Below, piece after piece: positions 1-10,507 of a stretch of DNA of 64,000 nucleotides (positions within the stretch are counted from its first letter, which is position 1; each line of letters starts with the position of its first letter). Position numbers and translations under genes: made by a program. The notes beneath the pieces are model-generated. The model saw only the letters and a list, made by a program, of their open reading frames with translations. It did no database searches and had not been told where the DNA came from. Source of the DNA: Astrothelium macrocarpum (taxonomy: Eukaryota > Ascomycota > Dothideomycetes > Trypetheliales > Trypetheliaceae); NCBI GenBank assembly GCA_021030915.1, contig JAGEMR010000011.1:124001-188000 (forward strand), in the 5' to 3' direction.

Positions 1-599
1 ACTACATCATTTGAAGATTTTGATGGAACCTGTCTTGGTAAATTAATTTTTTCTTGAAGCCTGTCCGTCAATACAGGCACCGCGACCAAGTCTTGAGGAA
101 ACTCGATGTAAACCGGTCGACTATGCAAAAGACATTGTCTCAACACGTCGTCAATCTGCTCAGGGATAGTCCTTGGATCGCTCAGACTAGTCTGTGCTAC
201 TGTTATCTGGGCATGCATCTGGCCGAAACGACGATAATCTCCATCGTTAAATGTGTGATGTATTAAAAGTCGCGAGTCTTGAGTTTCTCGAGCTGGGGTA
301 CCAACAATGTGCACGACCGCCGCTCTTTCGGCGTATGCTCCAGCGATAGCATTAATAGCCGACAACTCACCAACTCCAAAGGTGGTGATGATGGCTCCGA
401 TTCCTTTGATTCGTGCATATCCATCAGCGGCATATCCCGCGTTTAGCTCGTTGGTGCTCCCTATCCAGTGCAATCCCAAAGGCTCAACAAAATCCAGCAA
501 ATCCAAATTGAAGTCACCTGGGACGCCATGTATCGCGCCCACTCCTAGCTGTATTAGACGCGTTAAAAGATACTCTGCTAGCTTGATAGTGGCTGGCAT
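1..599 (-). CDS. Pyruvate/phenylpyruvate decarboxylase family, N-terminal part, runs off the window edge
   Basis: A thiamine-diphosphate-dependent 2-oxoacid decarboxylase: non-oxidative decarboxylation of pyruvate, or of aromatic/branched 2-oxoacids in the Ehrlich pathway, to the aldehyde. About 199 residues are visible and the frame is open to base 1; the family is usually 560-610 residues, so the C-terminal two thirds lie outside. Seen: the N-terminal signature HGVPGDFNLDLLDF, the cofactor-activating glutamate in TNELNAGYAADGYAR (Glu51, the number it has in yeast Pdc1), and the catalytic His-His pair in LIHHTFNDGD (residues 114-115). The start is the first ATG after an in-frame TAA. It diverges from the aminotransferase next door. 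The family assignment is firm. The substrate (pyruvate or phenylpyruvate/indolepyruvate) cannot be read from this part; the neighbourhood favours an aromatic 2-oxoacid. Confidence 0.9.
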   Translation of the reverse strand, partial: MPATIKLAEYLLTRLIQLGVGAIHGVPGDFNLDLLDFVEPLGLHWIGSTNELNAGYAADGYARIKGIGAIITTFGVGELSAINAIAGAYAERAAVVHIVGTPARETQDSRLLIHHTFNDGDYRRFGQMHAQITVAQTSLSDPRTIPEQIDDVLRQCLLHSRPVYIEFPQDLVAVPVLTDRLQEKINLPRQVPSKSSNDV

Positions 600-918
600 G
601 CTGGGTATTTGCCTTTAAACGTTTGTCACTTGTATACAAACATCTATAATGTAAAGATTTGATAGAGTCTCAGCGATGATGAAAATTTCGGCGACGAGGT
701 ATTGGTATGCGAGTGTGCTGCTTTTGTATCAATTTTGAATATGGAGTCGGGGTAGTGCAGATAAAGACGCGTGCACGGAGATACTGCTATTGAAGTCACT
801 CCGGTCGCGCCGACTACTCCGACTACTCCGATCACGGTGGAAGTCGTGTATAAAAGTAGAAGAAGCTCGAGTAAAAATAGGAGGGCAAATTCCTGAAACT
901 TTACGTCCCTCTTGAAAT
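600..918. promoter_or_regulatory. Bidirectional promoter of decarboxylase and aminotransferase with CCG array and TATA box
   Basis: The 319-bp gap between two divergent start codons. Four CCG triplets start at 801, 810, 819 and 828, an exact 9-bp period (CCG-N6 four times). CCG is the half-site of Zn2Cys6 regulators, and one is encoded next door. A TATAAAAG box lies at 849-856, downstream of the array and about 63 bp before the aminotransferase ATG. I infer a coregulated promoter; binding is not shown. Confidence 0.6.
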
Positions 919-2472
919 ATGCAATACTCAGTGCTACGCCAGAAGCTTGCCGAAGTGGAGAGGAAGAGGGAAACCTCCAAGCCTCTTCCTTCGTGTAGTG
1001 CACCATACACTTCCTCCAGTTTCTTCAAAATTGGTCTTTCTGGCACTAAACCTAGAGCAAACTCCTCGCAACCTCGCTTTAGCCTTGAGACGCAAAACCA
1101 AAGACCGGCAGTGTTGAAAGCGACAGCCCACATTGATGATCCATTCAGCATGATTACCCTAGGTACGGGAAGACCTGCTCCAGAATTTTACCCCTGGACT
1201 TCGATGGTTATGAGCGGCACAAGTCAAAATTGGAACCGCAACCAAGCGAAAACTTCAATTGATACAATGTCGTATATGTCTTGTGTAGCCGGCGAGAGTG
1301 TATATGACCTCTCTGTGGCGTTGAATTACGGTTATGCCGCCGGTTCTCCGCAGGTGCTTCGGTTCATTACGGAACATGTGGAACTAATCCATGACCCTCC
1401 TTATGACGAGTGGGAGAGCTGTCTGACCTGCGGAACAACGTCTGCCATCAATATTGCGTTGCAAATGTTCTGTAACCACGGCGAATCGATTCTTGTAGAA
1501 GAGCACACGTACTCAGGTTTCATTGATGCTGCAAATGCTCAAGGGTTAAAGGTTCTGCCAATAACGATGGATGAGAACGGACTCTCGCCAGACGATCTGA
1601 ACCTGAAACTGGACACATGGGATGCCGCTCAGGGGGAAAAACCGTTTGTCTTGTACATGATTCCATCTGGACATAATCCGACTGGCATTACACAAAATAG
1701 AGAGCGTCGAAAGGCAATTTATCAGGTCGCTGAAAAGCATGATCTGTACATTATTGAGGACGACCCATACTATTTTCTTCAGTTAGGCGAAGACCTTTCG
1801 ACTGGAATGGAATTACAGAAACCCACAGAGGGGTATCTGCAGCATCTCCCTACCTCTTATTTGTCTCTTGATGTATCTGGTAGGGTCATACGCTTGGATA
1901 CAACCTCAAAGATCTTGGCTCCTGGACTTCGCTGTGGATGGCTTACAGCAACTTCCCGAATCGTACGCAAATTCCTTGTCCATACAGAGAATGGCATAGG
2001 ATCAACAAGCGGGCCATCGCAAGTAATGTTGTACAAGCTCCTTGATGCGACGTGGGGCCATGAGGGTTTCATAGATTGGCTCAGCCATCTGTCGGCCCGA
2101 TATCGTCACCGTCGAGATATCCTCGTTCAGTCGTGTAAATGTCATCTACCTTCAGATTTATGCAGTTGGACGGTTCCGTCTGAAGGCATGTTTCTTTGGA
2201 TCCATGTCAATGTACTTGAGCATCGCTCAATGAAGCCGTGCTATTTTGAGGAATTCACTCAGTCTATTTTATCGGATATTGAAGACAAGATTTATGTTAG
2301 CGCCAAGGAGAAGGGGGTAATGGTTAGCAAAGGTAGCTGGTTTGCCGCCGACAGGGGCCATCCACAGGGTATATGTTTTCGAATGACCTTTGCGGCTGCT
2401 CCTCGAAGCGAACTGAGCGAAGCTGTAAGGCGTTTTGGTGAGGCCATTCGCGAAACGTTTGGGATCAGTTGA
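919..2472 (+). CDS. Class I/II PLP-dependent aminotransferase, aromatic (Aro8/Aro9) type
   Basis: A fold-type I aminotransferase, probably transferring the amino group of Phe/Tyr/Trp or similar residues to 2-oxoglutarate. It is one 517-residue exon. Seen in order: the substrate-loop region LGTGRPAPEFYPW near residue 75; IPSGHNPTG carrying the PLP-contacting Asn; IIEDDPYYF with the Asp that pairs with the pyridine nitrogen; the Schiff-base lysine Lys331 in TTSKILAPGLRCGW; and FRMTFA, whose Arg binds the substrate carboxylate. Length and motif order match the Aro8/Aro9/KAT-II group. The N-terminal 60 residues are low in recognisable motifs, so the true start could be a little downstream. Beside a 2-oxoacid decarboxylase it would supply that enzyme's substrate (Ehrlich pathway); this link is inference. 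A kynurenine or 2-aminoadipate aminotransferase role is the main alternative. Confidence 0.88.
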   Translation: MQYSVLRQKLAEVERKRETSKPLPSCSAPYTSSSFFKIGLSGTKPRANSSQPRFSLETQNQRPAVLKATAHIDDPFSMITLGTGRPAPEFYPWTSMVMSGTSQNWNRNQAKTSIDTMSYMSCVAGESVYDLSVALNYGYAAGSPQVLRFITEHVELIHDPPYDEWESCLTCGTTSAINIALQMFCNHGESILVEEHTYSGFIDAANAQGLKVLPITMDENGLSPDDLNLKLDTWDAAQGEKPFVLYMIPSGHNPTGITQNRERRKAIYQVAEKHDLYIIEDDPYYFLQLGEDLSTGMELQKPTEGYLQHLPTSYLSLDVSGRVIRLDTTSKILAPGLRCGWLTATSRIVRKFLVHTENGIGSTSGPSQVMLYKLLDATWGHEGFIDWLSHLSARYRHRRDILVQSCKCHLPSDLCSWTVPSEGMFLWIHVNVLEHRSMKPCYFEEFTQSILSDIEDKIYVSAKEKGVMVSKGSWFAADRGHPQGICFRMTFAAAPRSELSEAVRRFGEAIRETFGIS

Positions 2473-2494
2473 AATTCGATTGCTTCATATCACG

Positions 2495-4669
2495 CTATAA
2501 TGTATTATCGCTTGCTTCATTTTCAGGATTTATCAAAGACGGATGTTCGGCAAGATTTAGCCAAAAATCAACCTCAAAATCCTGTAGATTGTGGCTTTCC
2601 CACTCGTTCCAATCGCTTTCAAGCTGGAGAGACGGTGATAAGGAAAGAGGGTCAGGGGCGGGCTGGGTCATTGGATGTCTCATGAAGCTGGAAGAGATGA
2701 TGCGATTGAGAAGGCTCTTGATAGCCTGTGTTGCTCCAGTGAGTAAAGCGTAATTGGGGTCATCAGGATCCACGAGCATTCCTGTTTCGACCTCAGCGAC
2801 TAGCACACTCAGATCTTGAATGGCCTGTGACATGGAGACTTCTTCGTTATCGGTAGGAAAACACTTGGCAAGCAAGCCAAGACAAACTATTCCTGAAGCC
2901 GCCAGTCCGTAATATGCCACCTATCAAGAATAAGTCGTTATTCTGCTGACTGAGAGCTTTACCTTCCTTCCAAACAAGTGAAGTGCCGGAGTTTGCCAGA
3001 GAGTCTCTGAGAACTACTGCCTCAGTAATCACTTTCAGCATGTTCACGGATATTGCCAATAGCCGAGCGTCTGGTTCCGATACCCTATGTACTAGTGCCA
3101 GGCGAAGGAGAAATAAGACGTGAAGATGGTTCAGTCGTACACTAACAAGAAAATCGCGTTCCACAGGCCGTCTCTCACAAGTTTTCAGGGAACCTTCTAA
3201 GCGGAAGCACAAAGGCAAGGCTGCCCATTGCACCTCTGCGTCTGATTGTATAGCCCTTCGGGTTTCAGCTTTCTCCATGCATAAACTGGTAGAAATACGG
3301 ACCGAGCTTGTTGTATTTTATCCGCATAACTCTCTTCTCGAGCCAGATCAAGAATATCCTCTTTCAAGACTGCACACAAAGCGGACCACCGTGTCTCTGC
3401 TGAAAGGCTATAGGTTTCGTTCGGTGCCCATTGGTAGTGCCGGGGTAAGAATTTTGTATATTTTTTGTTAATTCGGGGCGGACGACCAAGGAATATTGCA
3501 ACGTTCTTGTCTGCAGAATACGCACGGGCAAATGCAGTCTGTCGCAAATCTTTCATGAATTGAGGGGCGGAGCCTTTGTTCTCAATTTGCTCATGATAGC
3601 CAAGGGCATAGAGGGAGCTCGCCACATCTCCCAGTTTTCGCCATGATTGATAACCTAGATAATCAGCACGCATTTCAGTGGATTTAGACCTACTCACTCT
3701 GATCACCGTGTATAAAACAATGAAGGATAAAGTTTTCATACTGCAAAGTAAGCTGTAAATCATTCAGACAGTCAAGAGAGAGACAAATATCCAGGCAAAT
3801 GTTAGAATAATGCGTAGCAAGTTTCTGAAACATGCGTCGTTGGTGTTTGGAGTTGTACAGTGGCTCAAAAACAGCTAAATCGATTGTAGCTCTTGAGAAA
3901 GCGGTGAAAAAGATGCCTAGGGTCTCCCACCGTGCATTATCGTGACAGAATTGATTGTGGAAACACTCTTTGCTAGTATTCGCATTTAGCCTGAGCGGGC
4001 TGTATGAATTTTTGAAGAGGTCCCGGGAGACTTCTATGCTTTCTTCTTTACTAACCACCGATTTCCGTAGTACGTGCTTCGTCGTTTGAGCACATTTTGC
4101 GGTAAAGGACTCAGCCAAAGCAAGATTGATTCCTTTTGTAATCCATGCTTCTACAAGCGAAACACACGAATGTACATTGAGAGAGCAACAGAATTGCCTG
4201 ATTAGTTCCGCCCCGTAGGCAATTGAGCCTTCGCTAATCGAGCTTTCGGGCAGAATGGGGTTTGACTGGTCGATGCGATCTGCATCCGTGCCGCTCTGTT
4301 CTTTGTTATCAGACGATAGGTGATCAAAAAGAGTGGTATAGCTAGATGGGCCGAGATATCCTGGATTAGGATAGTGACGTGATTTTGTCAGAGGCTCTGC
4401 GTCGATGCGGCTAGAACTGGAGAGAGATTCTAATCAGCTGCGCCAAACTTGGTCTCTCCTTGGGCGCCAGCATGACCATAATATAGGGAATTTCGTGAGT
4501 CGACCAACATTTGATCAATTTTTCGCTTCTTAAAAGGCCTAGATCGGTAGACACAGGCAACGGCTTGGCCACGGTCTCGGCACCGTGAGCATACAGGTTG
4601 AGCGTGATCGCAGGATAATTTTGAGAGTCTGCAAGGATTACAAGCTGGCAGCTTGGGGGCCATTTTCAA
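2495..4669 (-). CDS. Zn2Cys6 fungal-specific transcription factor, possibly regulator of the decarboxylase/aminotransferase pair
   Basis: Proposed exons: 4669-4477, 4429-3698, 3654-3299, 3233 to about 2976, and 2920-2495. The N-terminus has a complete binuclear cluster (CNPCRLSKLSCDHAQPVC, then SRC and VAC). The following exon has the LGPSSYTTLFDHL element common before the middle homology region, then FARAYSADKNVAIFLGRPPR of the fungal_trans domain, and near the end YYGLAASGIVCLGLLAK, typical of this family's C-terminal helices. Introns 1-3 (47, 43 and 65 bp) keep phase. At the last junction the better donor (GTAAAG) leaves the frame off by one; the in-phase choice uses a weak GTTTGG donor and loses a tryptophan usually seen there, so a small frameshift is possible. 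It lies tail-to-tail with the aminotransferase, 22 bp apart. An Aro80-like role is inferred from context. Confidence 0.8.
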
Positions 4670-5206
4670 AGTATCCTGCCGAGTTGAGAAGTATAATTAC
4701 TTACTGATGTCAATCTTCAGGTTGTTCATGACTTGAGATGGACGTGAGGCAACCCCCTAAAAGCACGCTTAGTCATCAAACGTTGCTTGGGTCTTTGTAA
4801 GATTGAATCCGGGCTACGAGAAATGTGAAGTGCATAATTAAGACATTCTTCTAAAAACTGTGAAGTCTACCATGGTTGAGTGTTTTCCTAAAATGTGTGT
4901 CGTCCTTTGATATTTCCGAAACTTCTCACTGCAACCAAGTCAGAGAAAAAGCACAAGAGCGTATGCCAAACATCCACTATTCAAATGGACTATTTCCAAA
5001 TGCTCTCACTTCTTGGGCATTTCGGTTACCATTTCCCGCCAACATTTACCAAAGAACTGTGTCGTTAAATTTTGAGTCCTTGGTTCGGGGTGACCATGGT
5101 CGATGGCATTTGGGTCAATGTAGAACACGGTAAAAGAAAGAAAAAGTTTACATCGCTTAAGCCACCTCTAATTACCAGAAGCATAGAGTCTAAAATACAG
5201 CTATTT
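4670..5206. other. Intergenic, no gene recognised
   Basis: 537 bp between the regulator's start and the RPN3 stop. It must hold the regulator's promoter and RPN3's 3' untranslated region. A GTAAGT...CAG pair just upstream of the regulator ATG is only 29 bp long and is not accepted as an intron. Confidence 0.5.
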
Positions 5207-6825
5207 TCACAGACCCTCAAAGTCACCAGCAGCATCGTCCTCATCGATATCACCCTCCTGGATTTCCTTGGCCAATTCCCTTTCCCGTTCTCTTGCTTCC
5301 TGTGCCGTCTTGAGTTCCAACCGATGCTGATTCATAGGGAACCGCATTGCCTTTACACTTTCATCATGCAGCGCTAAACAGGCTCGAATACGCTCATGAA
5401 AAGCTTCGGCTGGCTCCCTTGTCGCATACACATCACCCGCTTGCTTACTCTGCATGAAACCCTTTTCGTGATCAATGCTCGCTTCAATTACACCATCGCG
5501 AATAGCCTTTGCAACAATGTATTCAGCCGACTCTTCGCTCTCGACACCAAGACGAATGCAAATATCGCGGAGAGAAATGCGGGAGTAGGAAAGAGAAAGC
5601 ATTCGAAGACCGGTTTTGATGACGTTCTGTCGGAGACGAAGGATCAGAGTGTAGGTACCATCGCGGCGGAAAGTGGCTGCGTTAGATTGAACAACCTTGA
5701 TGAAGCCTTGGAGATCGCCAACACGGACGGCTTGAACCAGTTTGAAGTAAGGTTCCAATGGTATCTCGAGGCTGGGCTGGCGGAAGATGGAACGGTCTGG
5801 GATATCACCCATCAACAACTCAATCACTACAAGCAGCTTTGTAGATGCTTGGTAGAAGCCAGCTGCTACTGAGCTAGTAGGAGATTTGCGGGTAGCGGCA
5901 ACAAGATGCTCATGAGCTTCGGTATATGACAGTTGTACTGCACGTATGCGACCAAGGTAATATAGATACCTAGCGACTTGATTGTTTGGTGCTGTAGTTG
6001 GGAATTGTGTTTGCGCAACAAGAAGATCGGCTTGAGTAATGTCGGCTGTCGAAATGTAGTTACGTAGGAGTAATGTTAGAACTGCTGCTTGAGTGTCCTG
6101 GTCTTTTCGTAGGACTGCACTTCGAAGTGCAGCAAGAAGTCGACCACGGATCGAGATGACAGGGGACTGACGGGAAGGAGGTTTTGGATCGAGCTCTTCG
6201 TGGAATAGAGCAAAGTAGAAGTAAGCCCTCGCCGCAAGAGAATCCAGTGTTCTTCGGTTATATTCCCGAATTTTGTCAACGAGCTCTGCGGAAAATTTTG
6301 AGCCGACATCGTATTTTTTCTTGTCGTAGAGGTAGACTTGTATTAGAATAGAGAAATAGACTTCAACCTCCGGTATCGAATCTCTGCTGTTTGCCTTTGT
6401 TTTCTTGGAGCCTTCTGCGCGTATGTCTTCGTCCATGCTGTCGTCATTTTCCAGGAAACTCGTTAGGTTTTTGGCAACTGGACTGTCTGATGGGTACACG
6501 GATGAAATGGCTCGGCGAAGGATTTTGCCCGACTGTTTTTTTCGAAGGAAAGAGATGGATCTGAGGGCACGCAATGTGAATCGAGAATCAAACTGTGCAA
6601 CGGCCTTCTCTAGGAGACCGAGATTGGAGTTGATGTCTGGAAGATGCCCGCATTAGCATGTATTTGGAAGTTATTTTCCGGGTTTGGTTGCGCCTGTAAC
6701 AAGACTCCCAGATGGTGGTGAAGCTTACCGGAAACAACTTGGTCCGTAGCATCAAGACCATCGACAACGTTGTCATCTTTCTGAGCGCCATTAGCCTGCA
6801 CAACGCCTTCCATAGAGTCTGCCAT
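5207..6825 (-). CDS. RPN3: 26S proteasome regulatory subunit Rpn3 (PSMD3), lid component
   Basis: A non-catalytic scaffold subunit of the 19S lid. Two exons, 6825-6729 and 6636-5207, joined over a 92-bp GTAAGC...CCAG intron, give 508 residues, close to yeast and human Rpn3 (about 520-535). After a short acidic start, SDINSNLGLLEKAVAQFDSRF begins the helical-repeat region; the PCI domain lies in the second half (RISLRDICIRLG, then AEYIVAKAIRDGVIEASIDH as its winged-helix part). The C-terminus ends in charged helices and an acidic tail (DIDEDDAAGDFEGL), as in orthologues. A single-copy essential gene in known fungi. It shares a 188-bp promoter with divergent SPC34. Assignment is strong. Confidence 0.95.
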
Positions 6826-7013
6826 GATATTGAAAATCGAACGGCGATGAAAGTAGTCGAAGCAGTTGGCAGCTGTCCGGGTGAGCTCAGTTTAGCAAGG
6901 ACAGCCTTCAGGCGGTAATTGCCGGCAGAACGACGCGTCCGAACAAACAGCACGCGACTTGATTTCTACTCAACTAAAATATAGGACGGGTTTCTTCTGA
7001 CCTTGAAATCAAT

Positions 7014-7897
7014 ATGACTACCATGTCGCTTCTTGACGCTCACTTGGAGCAGATATCGCTATGCGCAGCTTCAATTGCAGAGCTTCCGTATGAAATTCTC
7101 GCCAAAATAAATAACGCTGCTCGAGACTAAAGTAAATGCCTCTAGATTTCCACAGCCAAGGATCTTCACAAATGCTCTTCTTCGTCCACACGACATCACT
7201 ACTCTCATTCGTGATACCGAAATACATGAGCGAGCCCTTTTCACAATCCCAGCTCCAGCTCCAGCTCCAACACCAAAAGCCAAAGATCCTTCAATCCGTC
7301 GACACACAGCGTTCGGAGGCAGTCAGACACCGTCTACTGCAAGAGCGCCGCGGAGAAATACAGCCGTGGCTGCAGTGCTAGGAGGGGATATGGTCGAACG
7401 TATACGGAGGGGGGGTGGTGGTGGTGTAGGAACGGGGCTTGGGCCGCGGCCGAGTGATACCAGAAGTAAAGGGGAAGTGGATGTTGAACTGCTGCTTGAG
7501 GGAGCAGAAAGACTTTGTGAAGTCTAGTATGAACCATGACTCTTTTAGAGTTGTAGTTGCTGAGATCATCCATAGTCCCATAAATGGTGCTCCAGAGAAG
7601 ATTATCGCCCTGGGGAGACGACATAAGCAATTGGCTGCCTCGATTTCGAAGTACGAATCAGAGGTAGCACAACAAACAGCAAAACTGGAAAGGATGAACA
7701 GGCCGGCTGAGCTTGACGATGATGGCTTGGACGATGATCAGGATGACGGCGAAGATGAGTCTGAAGAAGCAGCACCTTTTACAAAGGAAGACATTAGGAG
7801 AGAAGAGGAAGAAATTGAAGAGCTCGAACGCAAGAAACAAACGCTCGAAGAAAGAGTAGCCGGGATGGAAAAGGATCTGGGAGGTTTGATGCGTTGA
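7014..7897 (+). CDS. SPC34: DASH complex subunit Spc34, kinetochore-microtubule ring component
   Basis: Part of the fungal DASH/Dam1 ring that couples kinetochores to microtubule ends. Exons 7014-7087, 7161-7526 and 7576-7897, split by 73- and 49-bp introns that keep phase, give 253 residues. The family signatures are visible: SLLDAHLEQISLCAASIAELP, then after the first intron IFTNALLRPHDITTLIRDTE, then ERALFTIPAPAPTPKA. After a basic, Ser/Thr- and Gly-rich middle comes a C-terminal coiled coil containing QLAASISKYESEVAQQTAKL and a Glu/Lys-rich helix ending near GLMR. A second in-frame ATG (7023) is the start most like described orthologues (MSLL...); either is possible. The gene was hidden because each exon is short and the longest open frame covers only its 3' part. 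Confidence 0.9.
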
Positions 7898-8835
7898 GTT
7901 GCATCACCTTCCACTACATATATTCTTCCGAAACATCCCATTCAAGTGTCAGCTAACATCTAAATTTTTTTTTAAAGAATAGTTATGCTATAGGCTCATT
8001 TCCTCAAGATCTGGCAGCTCTCCGTAGCGCGGTCCAACCAGCCTCATTTTTCGAATCGATTTCTGTACCCTTCTTGAGCAACTTCTAGCCATCGAGAGAT
8101 GATAACATTTTTCTTTCCTCGATTCGCATGCATTTATGCGTGTCTGTTCCAGTGTTGGAGATCTTGAACCCGCTGCAGCTTGGAATGACGTTGTAATCAC
8201 AGCATGTTTTCTTTGCATTTGCATGCATACTGCCACCAGGGGTGGTCAGATGGAATGTCATGAGTTTTGCGCTACAACCTTGTGCGTAGATATTTTGTAT
8301 CTCTAGAATTACACGTTGAGGCCTTTATCAAAATTATATTTATTAGACTGGTCATTAAACAGTCGCAGGATTGGTGTCGATTTTGGTCAGCAAAATCCTG
8401 GAAGTTAGCTGGGGACTATCGTGCTCTGGTTTGCCGCTTAGGAGACAACGGAACCGCCCAAAACATGGCCTGTGAGATCGCCCGATTCTTCGCTTTTCTC
8501 TTCTTTTTGCAGAAGTGTAAGCATTCTCTCCGAAAGGTTCGGAGCCTAAGGACCTGCGGGCATGTCGAGTTCCGAAGTGACATTTTTAGTGTCCCCCACT
8601 GGTGCCGCACTTCGTCACGGCTCTGAGCTTCCAGACTTTGAGTGCGGAAACGAAGCCGCGGTTTGTTGCCGACGCTGGACGTCAAAGAGCTCCATGGCCT
8701 TTAGCTGTATGACTGCTCTGGAAATGGTTTGCTTTCATCACATTATTTCCTTTCTTTCTGTCAAGTCTTCATTTTTAGTCCATAGCCACATGTACAAGAA
8801 CGTCTAAGAGTGTACAATTCGCTTTGCAAATCACA
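7898..8835. other. Intergenic, no gene recognised
   Basis: 938 bp between SPC34 and the CoA-transferase. Open frames on both strands are short and none has a recognisable motif, compositional support or splice-linked continuation. Expected content is the SPC34 3' untranslated region and the CoA-transferase promoter. Confidence 0.5.
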
Positions 8836-10507
8836 ATGCCTCCATCAAGTGTCCCTATTAAAACCGCCATGTGTTTGTCACGTTCCTCCCTAGCCAAGGT
8901 AGTATCACCTCAATTTGAACGTCTGAATGTCAAACTGATGTTGAGTCTAGAAACTTTTCCTCGCTCGCACCTTTTCCACCTCCAATCCTCGCCATGCCAT
9001 CAACAAAATCTTCCCCTCTGCTGCCGCTGCCATTTCTGACATGAAGTCTAACAGCACTGTACTATGCGGAGGATTTGGTCTTAGTGGTGTCCCGGACACC
9101 CTAATCAATCAAGTTCGTGCTACCCCTTCAATCACAGGCCTTACTGCCGTCTCCAACAATGCCGGTGTTCCAGGCTCCGGGCTCGGTCTCCTGTTAGAAA
9201 GCAAGCAGATCCGTAAAATGATTGCAAGTTATGTGGGTGAAAATAAGTTATTTGAGAAAATGTATTTGAACGGAGAAATAGCTTTAGAATTGACACCCCA
9301 GGGCACTTTGGCAGAGAGGTGTAGGGCAGGAGGAGCTGGTATTCCTGCTTTCTACACGCCAGCAGCCTTTGGGACTGTGGTTCAGACTGGAGAGCTACCG
9401 TTGAAGCACAACAGTGATGGCAGCGTTGCACAATACTCGACACCAAAGGATGTGAAAGTGTTTGATGGGAAGAGTTACATCATGGAGGAGGCAATTAAGG
9501 GCGATTATGCTTTCATCAAGGCCTGGAAGGCAGACCGACTAGGTAATTGCGTGTTTCGGCTCACAGCCGCAAACTTCAATGGCGCAATGGCGAGGAACGC
9601 AAAAGAGACTATCGTAGAGGCAGAGCACATTGTCGAGCCAGGTGAGATCGAACCAAACTCCGTGCATCTACCCTCTGTCTATGTGAAAAAGGTCATTCAA
9701 TCCACCGAGCCAAAGAACATCGAGAAGGTGGTCAACGCCAAAGACCCCGCCGATGTACTGAGCGCGCTCGGTTCAGGCGACGCTGCCAGCAGACGCGAGC
9801 GGATCATCAAACGCGCAGCCAAGGAGTTCCAGAACGGCACGGTAGCGAATTTGGGCATCGGAATGCCCGCGGGTGCAGCGAGCTTTGTCGATCCGTCAAT
9901 TGAAGTCCAGCTGCAGTCTGAGAACGGAATTCTTGGCATGGGTCCCTACCCGCAAAAAGGACAAGAGGATCCTGATCTCATCAACGCCGGCAAGGAAACT
10001 GTGACGCTCCTCCCAGGTGCTGCGTGCTTCGGTTCCGATGAGTCATTTGGCATGATCAGATCTGGCCGAATCAATCTTACCATCCTTGGTGCTATGCAGG
10101 TGAGCGGGAAAGGGGATCTGGCTAACTGGATGCTGCCGGGAAAAGTAAAGGGTTTCGGCGGTGCCATGGATTTGGTCTCAAACCCGCAGGCCACAAAGGT
10201 CGTGGTTACGATGGAGCATACAGATAAGAAGGGAAACCCCAAGATTCTAAAACAGTGCGAATTCCCACTCACGGGAAAGGCCTGTGTATCAAGAATTATT
10301 ACAGATCTGGTGAGCAAAATTAAAGTTCTATTTGAGGACGTGTCCAATCTTCTATCTTTAGCTAACGACTTGAAGTGTGTTTTCGACGTCGATTTTACAG
10401 AAGGCCTGACTCTCATCGAGCTCGCTGATGGAGTCACGGTGGATGAGATTAAAGCCAAAACTGAGGCGCCGTTCAAGGTCGCCGACAACGTTCAACCTAT
10501 GCTATAA
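8836..10507 (+). CDS. Succinyl-CoA:3-oxoacid CoA-transferase, mitochondrial (possibly 3-oxoadipate)
   Basis: Transfers CoA from succinyl-CoA to a 3-oxoacid (acetoacetate or 3-oxoadipate) through a glutamyl-CoA intermediate. Exons 8836-8898, 8951-10309 and 10376-10507 give 517 residues, matching human SCOT (520), a single chain holding both the alpha and beta halves. The last intron (66 bp, GTGAGC...GCTAAC...AAG) is a multiple of three and in frame, so an uninterrupted reading falsely adds 22 residues. The first 45 residues are Arg/Ser/Ala-rich and nearly lack acidic residues, a mitochondrial presequence. The alpha half opens with VLCGGFGLSGVPDTLI; the beta half carries the catalytic Glu345 in SENGILGMGP, equivalent to Glu305 of the mature pig enzyme. 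The maleylacetate-reductase-like gene downstream makes 3-oxoadipate a credible substrate; ketone-body use is the default alternative. Confidence 0.92.

Noticed and set aside
4680..4708. GTAAGT...CAG pair upstream of the first regulator's ATG
   Set aside because: Only 29 bp long; the ATG at 4669 already starts a complete zinc cluster.
10310..10375. 22 in-frame residues in the CoA-transferase
   Set aside because: They correspond to a 66-bp intron (GTGAGC donor, GCTAAC branch, AAG end) interrupting a conserved segment, not to a protein insertion.
9946..10488. Long antisense frame across the CoA-transferase
   Set aside because: It mirrors a conserved coding sequence, has no motif of its own, and the sense protein is certain.
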